35,342 nucleotides of DNA from an uncultured Mycoplasmatota bacterium. Lineage in GTDB: Bacteria > Bacillota_I > Bacilli_A > RF39 > UBA660. Below are positions 24,871 through 33,132 of this stretch, in pieces. The notes beneath the pieces are model-generated. The model saw nothing but the letters and a program-made list of their open reading frames with translations, made no database searches and was not told where the DNA came from. Numbering within the stretch: position 1 is the first letter of the stretch; each line of letters begins with the position of its first letter. Both the position numbers and the translations under genes were made by a program. The DNA lies in contig URPE01000010.1 of assembly GCA_900549625.1 (NCBI GenBank), positions 1 through 35,342 of the forward strand. The letters are read 5' to 3'.

Positions 24871-26742
24871 CTTATCATCATACAAGGTATCATTAATTTT
24901 TAAATATACTACATATTCACCACTTAAATTCAAATGAATTAATGGTGTTGCTTTTTTATTCACTGGTTTATAATGGAATGCATAGGCTCCATTTTTACCA
25001 ACAAAATAAAATGTTACATCATCTAAAATATCAAAGTTAGCATTAATAGATAAACTATTTTTAGTCACATCATAACTAAGTCCTGATTCTTGTGCATTAT
25101 CTAACTTGCTTTTAAACGTAGATATATCAATACTTTCTAAATCATTAAAAGGAATATTATCAATTAATGAATAACTACTTACAATAAAGTTTGCCGTATT
25201 ATCTTGATAAAAAGCATGTTTAAAAACTCTATAAATAGATTGTTCTATTGTAGCATTAAAAACAACATTATCACTCTCATCAATCTCAGTTATTCTAGAA
25301 TATGTATTTTCAAAATAATCATAAATATTTAAATTCTTTTCATAAGCGGACTTTTTAAAACTCCAACCAAAATCTACTAACTTATGATTATCATTTGTTA
25401 TATTAAAACTACCTAAAGCGTAATTAAACACTTTATCTTCACTTACATAATCGTAAACTGTTTCAATGTTTTTTCCAGTTATTTTATATAATGTTGCACT
25501 TGAATAGTTATCTTTATAGTTATCTAGTGATGTCTCTTCACTTTCATTATACATGTCAAAGTCATTATTAAACACACCAAGTAGTCCATCACTAGTCTTA
25601 AATGCTGTATGTGCTCCAAGTGGTAACCTAGAGTCATCAGTTATATTTAAAAGATAATCTGCAAACTTTCCTGTCCACAAAGTATCACTACCAAAAATCC
25701 AATTTAATTTCTTCTCTTTATACTGAATACTTATAATAGAATTTAAACCTCGCAAAGATAAAATCATTTCATCAGTATCCTCATTATAATAAATAGAATT
25801 ATTAATAAAGTCACGTCCCTTTATCTTAGGCGCTATTGCATTATCAATACCAGTAAAGAAATCATATAAATTAAGAGAATCCAAAACTTTACCAGTTTCT
25901 CTATCAATTGTATATATATAATCTTGTGAAGCGTTATCGTTATCATTATCATCACCAGCCACTAAAAGATTATGATTTTTAAGTTCAACTACTTCATGAT
26001 GATACCCATCTTCTAAAACATAATTATGATAAATTTTTCCTAAATAATCTACTTCTATAAATCCCGTATAACCAAATTCACTACCAGAAGATTCTCCATT
26101 ACTTACTAAAATATGTCCATTATCTAAAAACTCAATATCTTGATTATAATCCCCAGTTAAATACCAAACAAGACTACCTTCTGCATCAATAGCAGAAATA
26201 CCAAGACCCATTGGTGCAGAAAGAAAGTAAAAATTATCTTTATTAACAACATTTTTAGTTTCTACATTAAATGTTCCACCCTCATATTTACCAGTTTTAA
26301 TAATTAATTCTTTCTTTTTACCATTACTTGTTTCTAACAAAACTTTATTCTCAAAATCACTTTTTAAACCATATATACTAATTAAATGCTTTTTACTACT
26401 CTCATAAGTAGTTTGCTCTACTCCATTAATTGTTAATTTAACACTTACTTCATCTTTAGTTTGAAAAATAACTAAAGCACTTAATGGCGCAATATAATAA
26501 GGATTTTCTAAAACTTTTGGATTATCAAGTGTATAAGACTTATCATCAACTAATTTATTTATGTTTTCATCAGCTTCTTTTTGCTTTGACAAAATATCTT
26601 CCGCTGCAATAATTGTTTGTTTATTTTCAAAGTATATTTTATTTTTACTACCAAATTTGTTTCTAACAAAATAAACTCCGAACAAAACCATTATTACAAC
26701 TAATAAAATAATTAAATATAAGACAATTTTTTTCTTTTTCAT
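24853..26742 (-). CDS. Arylsulfotransferase (ASST)-family membrane-anchored protein
   Basis: The protein is 629 residues. A transmembrane helix (about 5-27) anchors an extracellular domain. An N-terminal ASST-type beta domain is followed by a predicted six-bladed propeller with SAPMGLGISAIDAEGSLVWY and HHEVVEL (about 247-253). Next come GRDFINNSIYY (about 308-318) with the conserved Arg of SLRGLNSI, and GAHTAFKTSDG (about 377). ASST enzymes transfer sulfate between phenols through a catalytic His. Here the HHE and GAHTA histidines remain, but the DWxHxNS motif reads RDFINNS, so one active-site His appears lost. It follows the pilin-like gene by 9 bases, with its own AGAGGG site, so the two are cotranscribed. 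Activity is uncertain. Confidence 0.75.
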   Translation of the reverse strand: MKKKKIVLYLIILLVVIMVLFGVYFVRNKFGSKNKIYFENKQTIIAAEDILSKQKEADENINKLVDDKSYTLDNPKVLENPYYIAPLSALVIFQTKDEVSVKLTINGVEQTTYESSKKHLISIYGLKSDFENKVLLETSNGKKKELIIKTGKYEGGTFNVETKNVVNKDNFYFLSAPMGLGISAIDAEGSLVWYLTGDYNQDIEFLDNGHILVSNGESSGSEFGYTGFIEVDYLGKIYHNYVLEDGYHHEVVELKNHNLLVAGDDNDNDNASQDYIYTIDRETGKVLDSLNLYDFFTGIDNAIAPKIKGRDFINNSIYYNEDTDEMILSLRGLNSIISIQYKEKKLNWIFGSDTLWTGKFADYLLNITDDSRLPLGAHTAFKTSDGLLGVFNNDFDMYNESEETSLDNYKDNYSSATLYKITGKNIETVYDYVSEDKVFNYALGSFNITNDNHKLVDFGWSFKKSAYEKNLNIYDYFENTYSRITEIDESDNVVFNATIEQSIYRVFKHAFYQDNTANFIVSSYSLIDNIPFNDLESIDISTFKSKLDNAQESGLSYDVTKNSLSINANFDILDDVTFYFVGKNGAYAFHYKPVNKKATPLIHLNLSGEYVVYLKINDTLYDDKKVLEF

Positions 26743-26751
26743 ATTACCCTC

Positions 26752-29124
26752 TTATTCTATTACAAACGGATCACTTTGTGTTCCAATACCACTTTTTATT
26801 TTTACTGTCTTATTAAATGGTACAGACATTAAAGAAGATCTTTTACCATAATTCATTGGTGTTAAAGCTACATACCCACCTTGACTTGCATATATCGCTG
26901 AAATAGATGAATAAACCCCATCATGACCATAACTATGACTATCACCATTATATACAACGGAATTAATAACAGTTGATAAAAGTGTATTTGCATCACTTGC
27001 ATATTTTCTATTATGTATTCTTTGATATTCTTCTATATCTAAAAGTCCGTTTCTACTCTTTTGGACACTTAAAGGCGAATTTTCCATTTTAATATATGAA
27101 CTATTATTTATAGTTACCCCACTATCAACACGGTTATTATCAGTTAAATTATCTGGGTTAGTTCCTATAACAACTTCTTTTTTAATTTCTTCGCTTTCCC
27201 CGTCTTCATTTTCTTTTTTGCAAGTAACAACAAACTTATCACCAACATTATACTTAAAGCTTTTTGTTATCTTTTGTTCTTTATTATCATATAAATATAT
27301 TCTTGTTAAATACTTTCTATTAAAAAAGTTTATTTTTTCCGTAGAACTATCTTTTTCAATATAACAATTAACATTCTCCATATTTTCACTAGGTAACCCA
27401 TATCCATAACCATCATTTAAAGTGTCTGGTAACTCATCTAATGAAAAACTAGTTATTTTATGTTCTTTATTTGTTTGAACATTAGGATTATTCTTAATAT
27501 TTTTAAATGAAGAACTTGTAACAATTCCATATCTAAAACTATCAAGGTTAGTAACACTCGTTCTAGAACTAGGCAATGAATTAAATGTTGCCGATAAACT
27601 ACGTGGTACACCCTCACTAGAATAAACAAATTTTATATGACATTTACCAGAATCACAACAACCAACATTAATCAAAGGAATGTCCGTATTAGTTCTTGTA
27701 AGGCCATATATAGAAGAAGAATAATCTTTGTAAATAGTAAATACCTTACTACCATATTTAACATATATACCATTATCAAATTCACAATATGTATTATTAG
27801 CCCCACAAATAATTCCTAAATCACCCATTGTAATATTTTCTTTTTTCCAAAATGATCCATAGCATTGTTTATCACTTTCATTACCTGCTGCATCAATAGC
27901 TGTAGCACACAAAGTTTGAAATCCATCATTATCAGGTAGTGCTATAGAAGCATTACCATTAGAAGCACTAATCATAGTATCGGGTGTACACTCACTTTCA
28001 GTAGTTGTACAATAATGTATTTCATTTATACTACTTTCTTTATCACTAGCCATTACTTTAATAGTTAAATTTTTATTATATAAAGGATTAGCATAAGAAG
28101 TAGAAGTATGAGCAAAACCATCGATACTAGGTTTTTCTTGATCAACATTTTTAACTTCAAAAACACTAGATTCACCTAAATTACCAACTTTATCTTTAAC
28201 ACATACTTTGTACTTACCATTATTTAAATAATGTACTATTTCATTATCATTAACATTTTGATATTCTATATCATTACAGCTTAAAGACTCTTGTGTTATA
28301 GCATACCACTTTACACCTGACCCATTACCATCACTTACATTCATAGTAATTCTTTTTAAATTTTTACTAACCGCATCATTATTTACTTGTAATGATTCTA
28401 AAAGTGCCTTAGGAACTTGTTTATCAATCTTTACTGTTTTCTTAATCAAACTTGTATATGTAACACCATTTTTCATTTGAAAAGTGACTTGTAAATTAAG
28501 TGTTATTTCTTTAATATCATCAGTAACAACTTTATAGCTTAAACAATTACTAAGATTATCACTACTACATGTTAAATTTTCTTCGCCACTCCAAATAAGT
28601 TCTTTTATTTCATTATTCTTATAAGAGTCATTTCTAAATCTATAACTAGCATATAAAGGACTTTCACGTGTCCAATTATCATCAGTTAAACTAACCTCTT
28701 TAGTTAATCCCTCATCTTTATAAAATACTATTTCTAAAGCACTATAATTTTCCTCTAACTGTTCTTTAGTCATACATTCTTTATTTTCAGTAACATTAGC
28801 TTCATACTGATTATTATTATATACAACGTTAATAATATAGCATCGCATATCATCATTATTAACAGGATTTAAAAACTGTCCTAGTTCATTATCTGCTTCT
28901 AAATAGCCATCTTGTATTAACGTTTTTATATCAAATAAAAACTCATTTTTATCAGAAGCATAATTTATTGCTTTATTTTTAGCAAGTGAAATCTTTGTTT
29001 CATATGCTTTTTGTTTTATGTTGTTAGAAACACCTATATAAGTAGGAACTGCTATTAAAGCAAGTACTGCCATTATACATATTACTGCCAACAATTCAAT
29101 TAATGTAAAACCTTTTTTTATCAT
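26752..29124 (-). CDS. Very large type IV pilin-like surface protein
   Basis: The protein is 790 residues. The N-terminus MIKKGFTLIELLAVICIMAV is a type IV prepilin signal (G before the cleavage site, FTLIE, hydrophobic helix). Ordinary pilins are 130-200 residues, so about 600 residues are added. These include two Ig-like repeats (NVSDGNGSGVKWYAI near 265 and MASDKESSINEIHYC near 360) and a Cys-rich region with CGANNTYC and GCCDSGKC. The ATG at 29124 fits AGAGGG 7-8 bases upstream; an in-frame TTG at 29130 is less likely. It is cotranscribed with the ASST-like gene. No prepilin peptidase or assembly ATPase is in the window. An adhesive tip role is inference. Confidence 0.78.
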   Translation of the reverse strand: MIKKGFTLIELLAVICIMAVLALIAVPTYIGVSNNIKQKAYETKISLAKNKAINYASDKNEFLFDIKTLIQDGYLEADNELGQFLNPVNNDDMRCYIINVVYNNNQYEANVTENKECMTKEQLEENYSALEIVFYKDEGLTKEVSLTDDNWTRESPLYASYRFRNDSYKNNEIKELIWSGEENLTCSSDNLSNCLSYKVVTDDIKEITLNLQVTFQMKNGVTYTSLIKKTVKIDKQVPKALLESLQVNNDAVSKNLKRITMNVSDGNGSGVKWYAITQESLSCNDIEYQNVNDNEIVHYLNNGKYKVCVKDKVGNLGESSVFEVKNVDQEKPSIDGFAHTSTSYANPLYNKNLTIKVMASDKESSINEIHYCTTTESECTPDTMISASNGNASIALPDNDGFQTLCATAIDAAGNESDKQCYGSFWKKENITMGDLGIICGANNTYCEFDNGIYVKYGSKVFTIYKDYSSSIYGLTRTNTDIPLINVGCCDSGKCHIKFVYSSEGVPRSLSATFNSLPSSRTSVTNLDSFRYGIVTSSSFKNIKNNPNVQTNKEHKITSFSLDELPDTLNDGYGYGLPSENMENVNCYIEKDSSTEKINFFNRKYLTRIYLYDNKEQKITKSFKYNVGDKFVVTCKKENEDGESEEIKKEVVIGTNPDNLTDNNRVDSGVTINNSSYIKMENSPLSVQKSRNGLLDIEEYQRIHNRKYASDANTLLSTVINSVVYNGDSHSYGHDGVYSSISAIYASQGGYVALTPMNYGKRSSLMSVPFNKTVKIKSGIGTQSDPFVIE

Positions 29125-29159
29125 ATCCAAACCCTCTTTATCATAATAAGTTTAACATA

Positions 29160-29186
29160 AAAAAAGAAAGGAATAAAGTCCTCTCA
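29160..29186 (-). terminator. Terminator of the PPC-domain gene
   Basis: On the minus strand, GAGAGGA and TCCTTTC form a 7-bp stem (one G-T pair), loop CTTTAT, then seven T. Confidence 0.6.
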
Positions 29187-29208
29187 TAGCAAAACTATAG
29201 TGTAATTC

Positions 29209-29640
29209 TTAATAGTTACTAGTAAAATCAAACAAATTTAATCCCGTATCCAAGTCTTTCTTTCTATTAATTTGTCCATCAATAACATGTAGTACAATCT
29301 CTCCAGTAGCGCTTATATAAGCTTCTTTTAAGTGTCCTCCAACCACATGGCCTAATGTATCACCAGCACTCATATGAATATGACTATAATGTGTGCCATC
29401 CATAGTATCAATTGTCCCAACTAAAGAAACAATTTCATAAGTACCAGTAAAATGGTTAGGGCAAAATGCTTTTTTATCCAAATCATAAACTCCAACGGTA
29501 AAATCATTTGTTGCGCCAAGTCCATTAACACTAGCAAGTAAAATATTTTCTTTTACCGCCACATTTCTAAGTTCAGTAATTATTTCTTCTCCCTTATCAA
29601 TTCTAACAATAATATCATTATTAAATCTTTTATATTCCAT
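29209..29640 (-). CDS. PPC-domain (DUF296) protein
   Basis: This 143-residue protein is a single PPC domain (plants and prokaryotes conserved, DUF296), a trimeric fold. Diagnostic features are the EEIITELRNVAVKENILLAS start, NGLGA, THYSHIHMSAGD and VVGGHLKEAYISATGEIVL. The two His of HIH and that of GGHL form the usual metal site. Biochemical function in bacteria is unclear; in plants the domain accompanies AT-hooks. The ATG at 29640 has no adjacent ribosome site. A GAGAGGTGG lies about 30 bases upstream, separated by a hairpin, and an in-frame TAG excludes earlier starts. It lies between two surface-protein genes with which it has no evident functional link. Confidence 0.87.
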   Translation of the reverse strand: MEYKRFNNDIIVRIDKGEEIITELRNVAVKENILLASVNGLGATNDFTVGVYDLDKKAFCPNHFTGTYEIVSLVGTIDTMDGTHYSHIHMSAGDTLGHVVGGHLKEAYISATGEIVLHVIDGQINRKKDLDTGLNLFDFTSNY

Positions 29641-29646
29641 TTCATC

Positions 29647-29677
29647 AGCCGAGTAAAGATTCGGCTATCCACCTCTC
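29647..29677 (-). promoter_or_regulatory. Ribosome site separated from its start codon by a hairpin
   Basis: On the minus strand the order is GAGAGGTGG (29669-29677), a 6-bp hairpin AGCCGA/TCGGCT (29647-29666), GATGAA, then ATG (29640). If the hairpin forms, the effective spacing drops to about 8 bases, the normal distance. Confidence 0.5.
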
Positions 29678-29698
29678 AATCATTTTTATTACAAAATA

Positions 29699-31585
29699 TT
29701 ATTCTTCTTTAGTATTGCCAGTAAATGTCCAACCTTCCACATCTTTTTCCTTACTCCAAATTGTTTCAGTTTGTTCTACATTCGGATCATTTACCTCTGC
29801 TAAAATATTTTCTTTTCTTGTTTCTTTATAACATGTTTCTCCTGATAATCTATAACCCCTTGGGCATGTATATTTAACACTTCTTGTTTTAGCCGGAATA
29901 ATACATCTCGTACCATTTAATGTAGCATTCTTATTTGCACAGTAATAATAATCCGCATTGGTCACTTTTTTATAGCATCTAGTTTTATCACCAGTTCCTT
30001 TTTTAGTATAACCATCATGGCAACTATAACTTATCTCTTCGTCTACACGAGTAGCCTCTACTGTTTTAACACATTCATTATCACTTGTTAATTCATACCC
30101 ATTAACACAAGTGTATTTTTGAAGTGCCTGTTTTTTAGCAGCTGCATAACGAATACATGTTACCTCACCATCAACTGTTTTTTTCTTATAGCCATTCGGA
30201 CAAGTATATCTAGTACCAACATTTTTATTAATCGCTTTAGTTAATTTATAACATTCAGTTTTATCTTTATTTAATGTATAACCTGCTACACAACTCTTTT
30301 GTTCTAAACCAGAATCATAATGGCGACAAGAATTACCAACCAATTCATCACCATCACTACAAGAAGAAACGTATTTTCTTACATATTTTTTATAAATATT
30401 ATAGCCATTATTTGAAGTACCAACTTTTTCATACTTAATTGTTGTTGTATTTTTTAAAGTAACATTATCTTTATAAGTCACTTGACTATTAAATAACCAA
30501 TCACTCAAATTTTTAGTAGCAACATATGTTGTATAACAATTATTATTATTTTTATCGTAAAAACCATTAGAACATTTTACATAAACATTTTTAGAAACAT
30601 AACATGTATCTCCATTAATAAGCGTACCAGTCTTACAATAAAGAGAGTTATCACTTTTAGTAGCAGCAGTACTATAAATACATAATGAACCAGATAAAAT
30701 AGAACCACTTGGACATGTATAACTTTTAACATTTTTAACTTTTGCCTCTAAATATTTTTCACATTTATTACCATTTTTAATATAACCACTTGGACAAGTA
30801 TATGAATTTAAAGTCGTTGTTACTTCAGGATATATTTTTTCATAACTATAAGTACTTGACTTATGAATAGCAGGCACATTTCTTTCTGGTGTCACATTAT
30901 ATTTAACTGTTGCTTCTATAGTTTCCGTTGTTTTTTCCCCAATACAATATTTACCTGCTACTAAGTAGCCTTCTGGACATGTATATTTATCTTTCTTTAC
31001 AGTCCTTTGTAATTCATATAACGTTGTTTTTTTCGTATCATCTTTCATTTCTTCATTATAATTTAAATCATAATTTACTTTTTCACTTTTACCACCACAT
31101 GTTAAATATATTTCTAAGTTGTATTTTTCACTTTCTTTTTTAGTTAATGAAGCATAACTATATTCTTTACTACAAACTTTGCCTTTATCTTTTAACTCAG
31201 ATATCATATTACTATTAATCATATCTTCTAAACTTAAAGATATTTCTTCATCAAGAGAACTTGGTCTATTTTTTTCTTCATCAAAATATTTGGTCGCTGC
31301 CTCTTTCATTTTATTTAAATTTTTAGCAAATGAACTACCCATTAAATTCTTAATTTTAGTAACACCAAATATTATAAAGAAAGCAATTAGCAAAAAAACT
31401 GCAAACTTAATAAAAATACCCGTCCAATCAGCTTTAAAAGACATTACTTTATTAGTTGACTTACTATCTTTTTTAGGTGTTTCTTCTGTTGTTTGCTTTA
31501 CTTTTGACTTAATATTTTTCTCCGTATATACTTTTTTTGCTTTTTTATTTTTCTCTTTTTTCTTAGGCTCTTTTTCTTCGTACAT
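29699..31585 (-). CDS. Cys-rich repeat membrane protein
   Basis: The protein is 628 residues. A Lys/Glu-rich cytoplasmic N-terminus (1-50) and a transmembrane helix (about 56-76) precede an alpha/beta segment (MKEAATKYFDEEKN, then SLEDMINSNMISELKDKGKV) like the body of pseudopilins. After that come about twelve Cys-pair repeats of the YTCPxGYxxxGxxCyK type, each followed by a spacer that often contains a Val/Thr-rich beta strand. Each repeat holds two Cys, likely a disulfide outside the cell. The ATG at 31585 is preferred to one at 31621 because GGGGGT lies 8 bases before it. It diverges from ssrA and precedes the PPC and pilin-like genes. I do not know a named family. Confidence 0.7.
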   Translation of the reverse strand: MYEEKEPKKKEKNKKAKKVYTEKNIKSKVKQTTEETPKKDSKSTNKVMSFKADWTGIFIKFAVFLLIAFFIIFGVTKIKNLMGSSFAKNLNKMKEAATKYFDEEKNRPSSLDEEISLSLEDMINSNMISELKDKGKVCSKEYSYASLTKKESEKYNLEIYLTCGGKSEKVNYDLNYNEEMKDDTKKTTLYELQRTVKKDKYTCPEGYLVAGKYCIGEKTTETIEATVKYNVTPERNVPAIHKSSTYSYEKIYPEVTTTLNSYTCPSGYIKNGNKCEKYLEAKVKNVKSYTCPSGSILSGSLCIYSTAATKSDNSLYCKTGTLINGDTCYVSKNVYVKCSNGFYDKNNNNCYTTYVATKNLSDWLFNSQVTYKDNVTLKNTTTIKYEKVGTSNNGYNIYKKYVRKYVSSCSDGDELVGNSCRHYDSGLEQKSCVAGYTLNKDKTECYKLTKAINKNVGTRYTCPNGYKKKTVDGEVTCIRYAAAKKQALQKYTCVNGYELTSDNECVKTVEATRVDEEISYSCHDGYTKKGTGDKTRCYKKVTNADYYYCANKNATLNGTRCIIPAKTRSVKYTCPRGYRLSGETCYKETRKENILAEVNDPNVEQTETIWSKEKDVEGWTFTGNTKEE

Positions 31586-31616
31586 ATAAATACCCCCAAA
31601 AACTTTTAGTAGCCTT

Positions 31617-31645
31617 ATCATAACGCATTATGATTGATAATGCAA
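31617..31645 (-). promoter_or_regulatory. Promoter of the Cys-rich surface gene
   Basis: On the minus strand, TTGCAT (31640-31645) and TATGAT (31617-31622) are separated by 17 bases. It is interleaved with the ssrA promoter on the other strand. Confidence 0.55.
31625..31643. promoter_or_regulatory. Inverted repeat across the divergent promoters
   Basis: GCATTAT-N5-ATAATGC is a perfect 7-bp inverted repeat covering the spacer of one promoter and the -35 region of both. It is a possible operator, although both promoter hexamers contribute to it. Confidence 0.35.
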
Positions 31646-31662
31646 GAACATTGTGTTATAAT
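31634..31662 (+). promoter_or_regulatory. Promoter of ssrA
   Basis: TTGATA (31634-31639), 17 bases, TATAAT (31657-31662), ending 8 bases before the mature tmRNA. Confidence 0.7.
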
Positions 31663-31670
31663 CTATTTAC

Positions 31671-32033
31671 GGGGCAGTAATGGTTTTGACAGCAATTTAT
31701 TGTAAGGACTGCAAGTAGTAGGCATACTTTAAATGCAAAACTTAAAATTAAACGACGAAGATGTTTCTTTCGCTTCTTTCGCTCCTGTAGCAGCCTAATT
31801 AGTGGTATAAAGAAGGCTTTTATTTACTTTCTCTTATAGGGTATATAAAGGTTCATAGATATAAGATATATAAAGTTATTTATCTTTAGATAACCTTACG
31901 AATTTAATAAAGATCGTATAAGATATTGGTGCGTTAGATCCGGTACTTATACTAAATCTAATTCTAACTAAACTTGTAGACGTTCTTATTAATGGTTGTT
32001 TGGACAGGAGTTCGACTCTCCTCTGCTCCACCA
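31671..32033 (+). ncRNA. ssrA: Transfer-messenger RNA (tmRNA)
   Basis: The RNA is about 363 bases and rescues stalled ribosomes. The 5' end GGGGCAGTAATGGTTTTGACAG pairs with the 3' end CTGCTCC-ACCA as a tRNA-like acceptor stem, and the T arm is AGGAG-TTCGACT-CTCCT. The tag reading frame is best read from about 31736 to the TAA at 31796-31798, giving QNLKLNDEDVSFASFAPVAA. It ends in AA as expected for protease-directed tags; the exact resume codon is uncertain. The 3' end and its terminator are duplicated at 34552-34670. Confidence 0.93.
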
Positions 32034-32107
32034 GTATGATATGAATCTTGAACATTTTGTTCAAGTAGTAATAGATTCACTAACTAGAAATAGTTAGTTT
32101 TTTTAAT
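31989..32107 (+). repeat. Left 119-bp direct repeat (ssrA 3' end and terminator)
   Basis: It spans the last 45 bases of tmRNA, a hairpin and the ssrA terminator. It matches 34552-34670 at 114 of 119 positions without gaps. This fits attL/attR-like ends of an element inserted in ssrA. Confidence 0.85.
32047..32104 (+). terminator. Double hairpin terminator of ssrA
   Basis: CTTGAACA/TGTTCAAG (32047-32065) is followed by ACTAACTA-GAAA-TAGTTAGT (32079-32098) and a T-run. The layout resembles that after tRNA-Cys. Confidence 0.75.
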
Positions 32108-32478
32108 GCTATTTGAGAAATATTGAGTAAATATTATGCTAGAAAAAACTAAAAAACTTGTAATAAGTGAAGAATCAAAAAGAAAGGTAGAAATTATTTA
32201 TAGGCTTGCAAATAATAAACATTCATTAACTAATGGTAGTTTAATTAGATATAAAAAAGCATTAGTCTTTTTAAAGTCTCCATCATATATTTGTCCTTTA
32301 GCTATTATAGACACTCATTACGTTTCTTGTTATTTTAACACTGTCCACACTTTTGTGTCTGTATATCTATACTAACACCAATAATAATTTAGATATAGGT
32401 ATGTAAATTTTTAATAAATAGTATAAAATTAAAGTTTTTTTATGATATACTTTTATATAGTAAAGTATGGTGATATAA
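32108..32478. other. Left part of the ssrA island, no convincing gene
   Basis: A 79-codon plus-strand frame (32136-32375) has no ribosome site and a low-complexity Tyr/Val tail, so I do not call it a gene. Otherwise the stretch is AT-rich, with the leader of the next gene (GGTGA 5-6 bases before the ATG at 32479). Confidence 0.4.
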
Positions 32479-33132
32479 ATGTTTATAGAAAAATATATAA
32501 ATGATTTTAACGAAAGATTGTATATAGATTTTTTAACAAATCCAAATAAACTAGAAGAATTAGGCAATGCTTATATACATCAATTTGATAATCCTACATA
32601 TGATTGTACAATAGCATTTAAAGAATCCCTTGACCATTATGTAGCAAAGCGATATTTAAAAAATCCAGCATTTATTAACGATGAAAAATGTAAAAATTAT
32701 ATGATTTATTTAAACAATATTTTTTTCAAAAGAGTTACAATTGGAAACAATCAATTGGAATATAATACTAATATAATTTTTCGAAACGAAAAATTAAAAA
32801 ATGCTTTTTTATCATTTTACTCACCTGATGTAAAACTAAAATTAGAAACAATAATCAACTATAATAATAGTTTAATAAATAGCATAAATAAACAAATTAA
32901 AGAAGGAAAAAAGCTTTCTCAACATCAATTGAATTTTATAGCTGAGTATTATTATACAAAACGTGATTTAGATGATATTAATTATTCTAAATTTATCGAA
33001 TATTTATTAAACAATGATAATACTCACATAAATAATAGTCCCCAAATAATAGCGGCATACATTGCGTATTTACCTAAAATTTATGGGGATGGTTGTGAAT
33101 ATAGTAGAGCTATTTTGTCAAATGGTATTTAA
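32479..33132 (+). CDS. N-terminal part of a frameshifted metalloprotease-like protein
   Basis: This frame encodes 217 residues, mostly helical and polar, with Asn/Lys/Tyr-rich composition typical of transferred AT-rich DNA. No signal peptide or known motif is seen. The frame ends (ILSNGI) in a place where the +1 frame continues smoothly (VFNKSRDLKN). The next frame overlaps it by 71 bases without its own ribosome site. It is therefore most likely the N-terminal third of one protein of about 660 residues that includes the HEMTH domain at 33122-34465. A single-base change at about 33115-33130 would restore it. Sequencing error, true mutation and programmed frameshifting are all possible. Confidence 0.6.
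   Translation: MFIEKYINDFNERLYIDFLTNPNKLEELGNAYIHQFDNPTYDCTIAFKESLDHYVAKRYLKNPAFINDEKCKNYMIYLNNIFFKRVTIGNNQLEYNTNIIFRNEKLKNAFLSFYSPDVKLKLETIINYNNSLINSINKQIKEGKKLSQHQLNFIAEYYYTKRDLDDINYSKFIEYLLNNDNTHINNSPQIIAAYIAYLPKIYGDGCEYSRAILSNGI

Noticed and set aside
31179..31589. 136-codon plus-strand hydrophobic frame
   Set aside because: Antisense to the Lys-rich N-terminus of the Cys-rich protein, without a ribosome site.
31876..32064. 62-codon minus-strand frame containing GSNAPISYTIF-like text
   Set aside because: It lies entirely within tmRNA on the opposite strand and is a shadow of the RNA gene.
32136..32375. 79-codon plus-strand frame just inside the ssrA island
   Set aside because: No ribosome site, low-complexity ending and no recognisable motif; probably a chance frame, though a recombinase remnant cannot be excluded.
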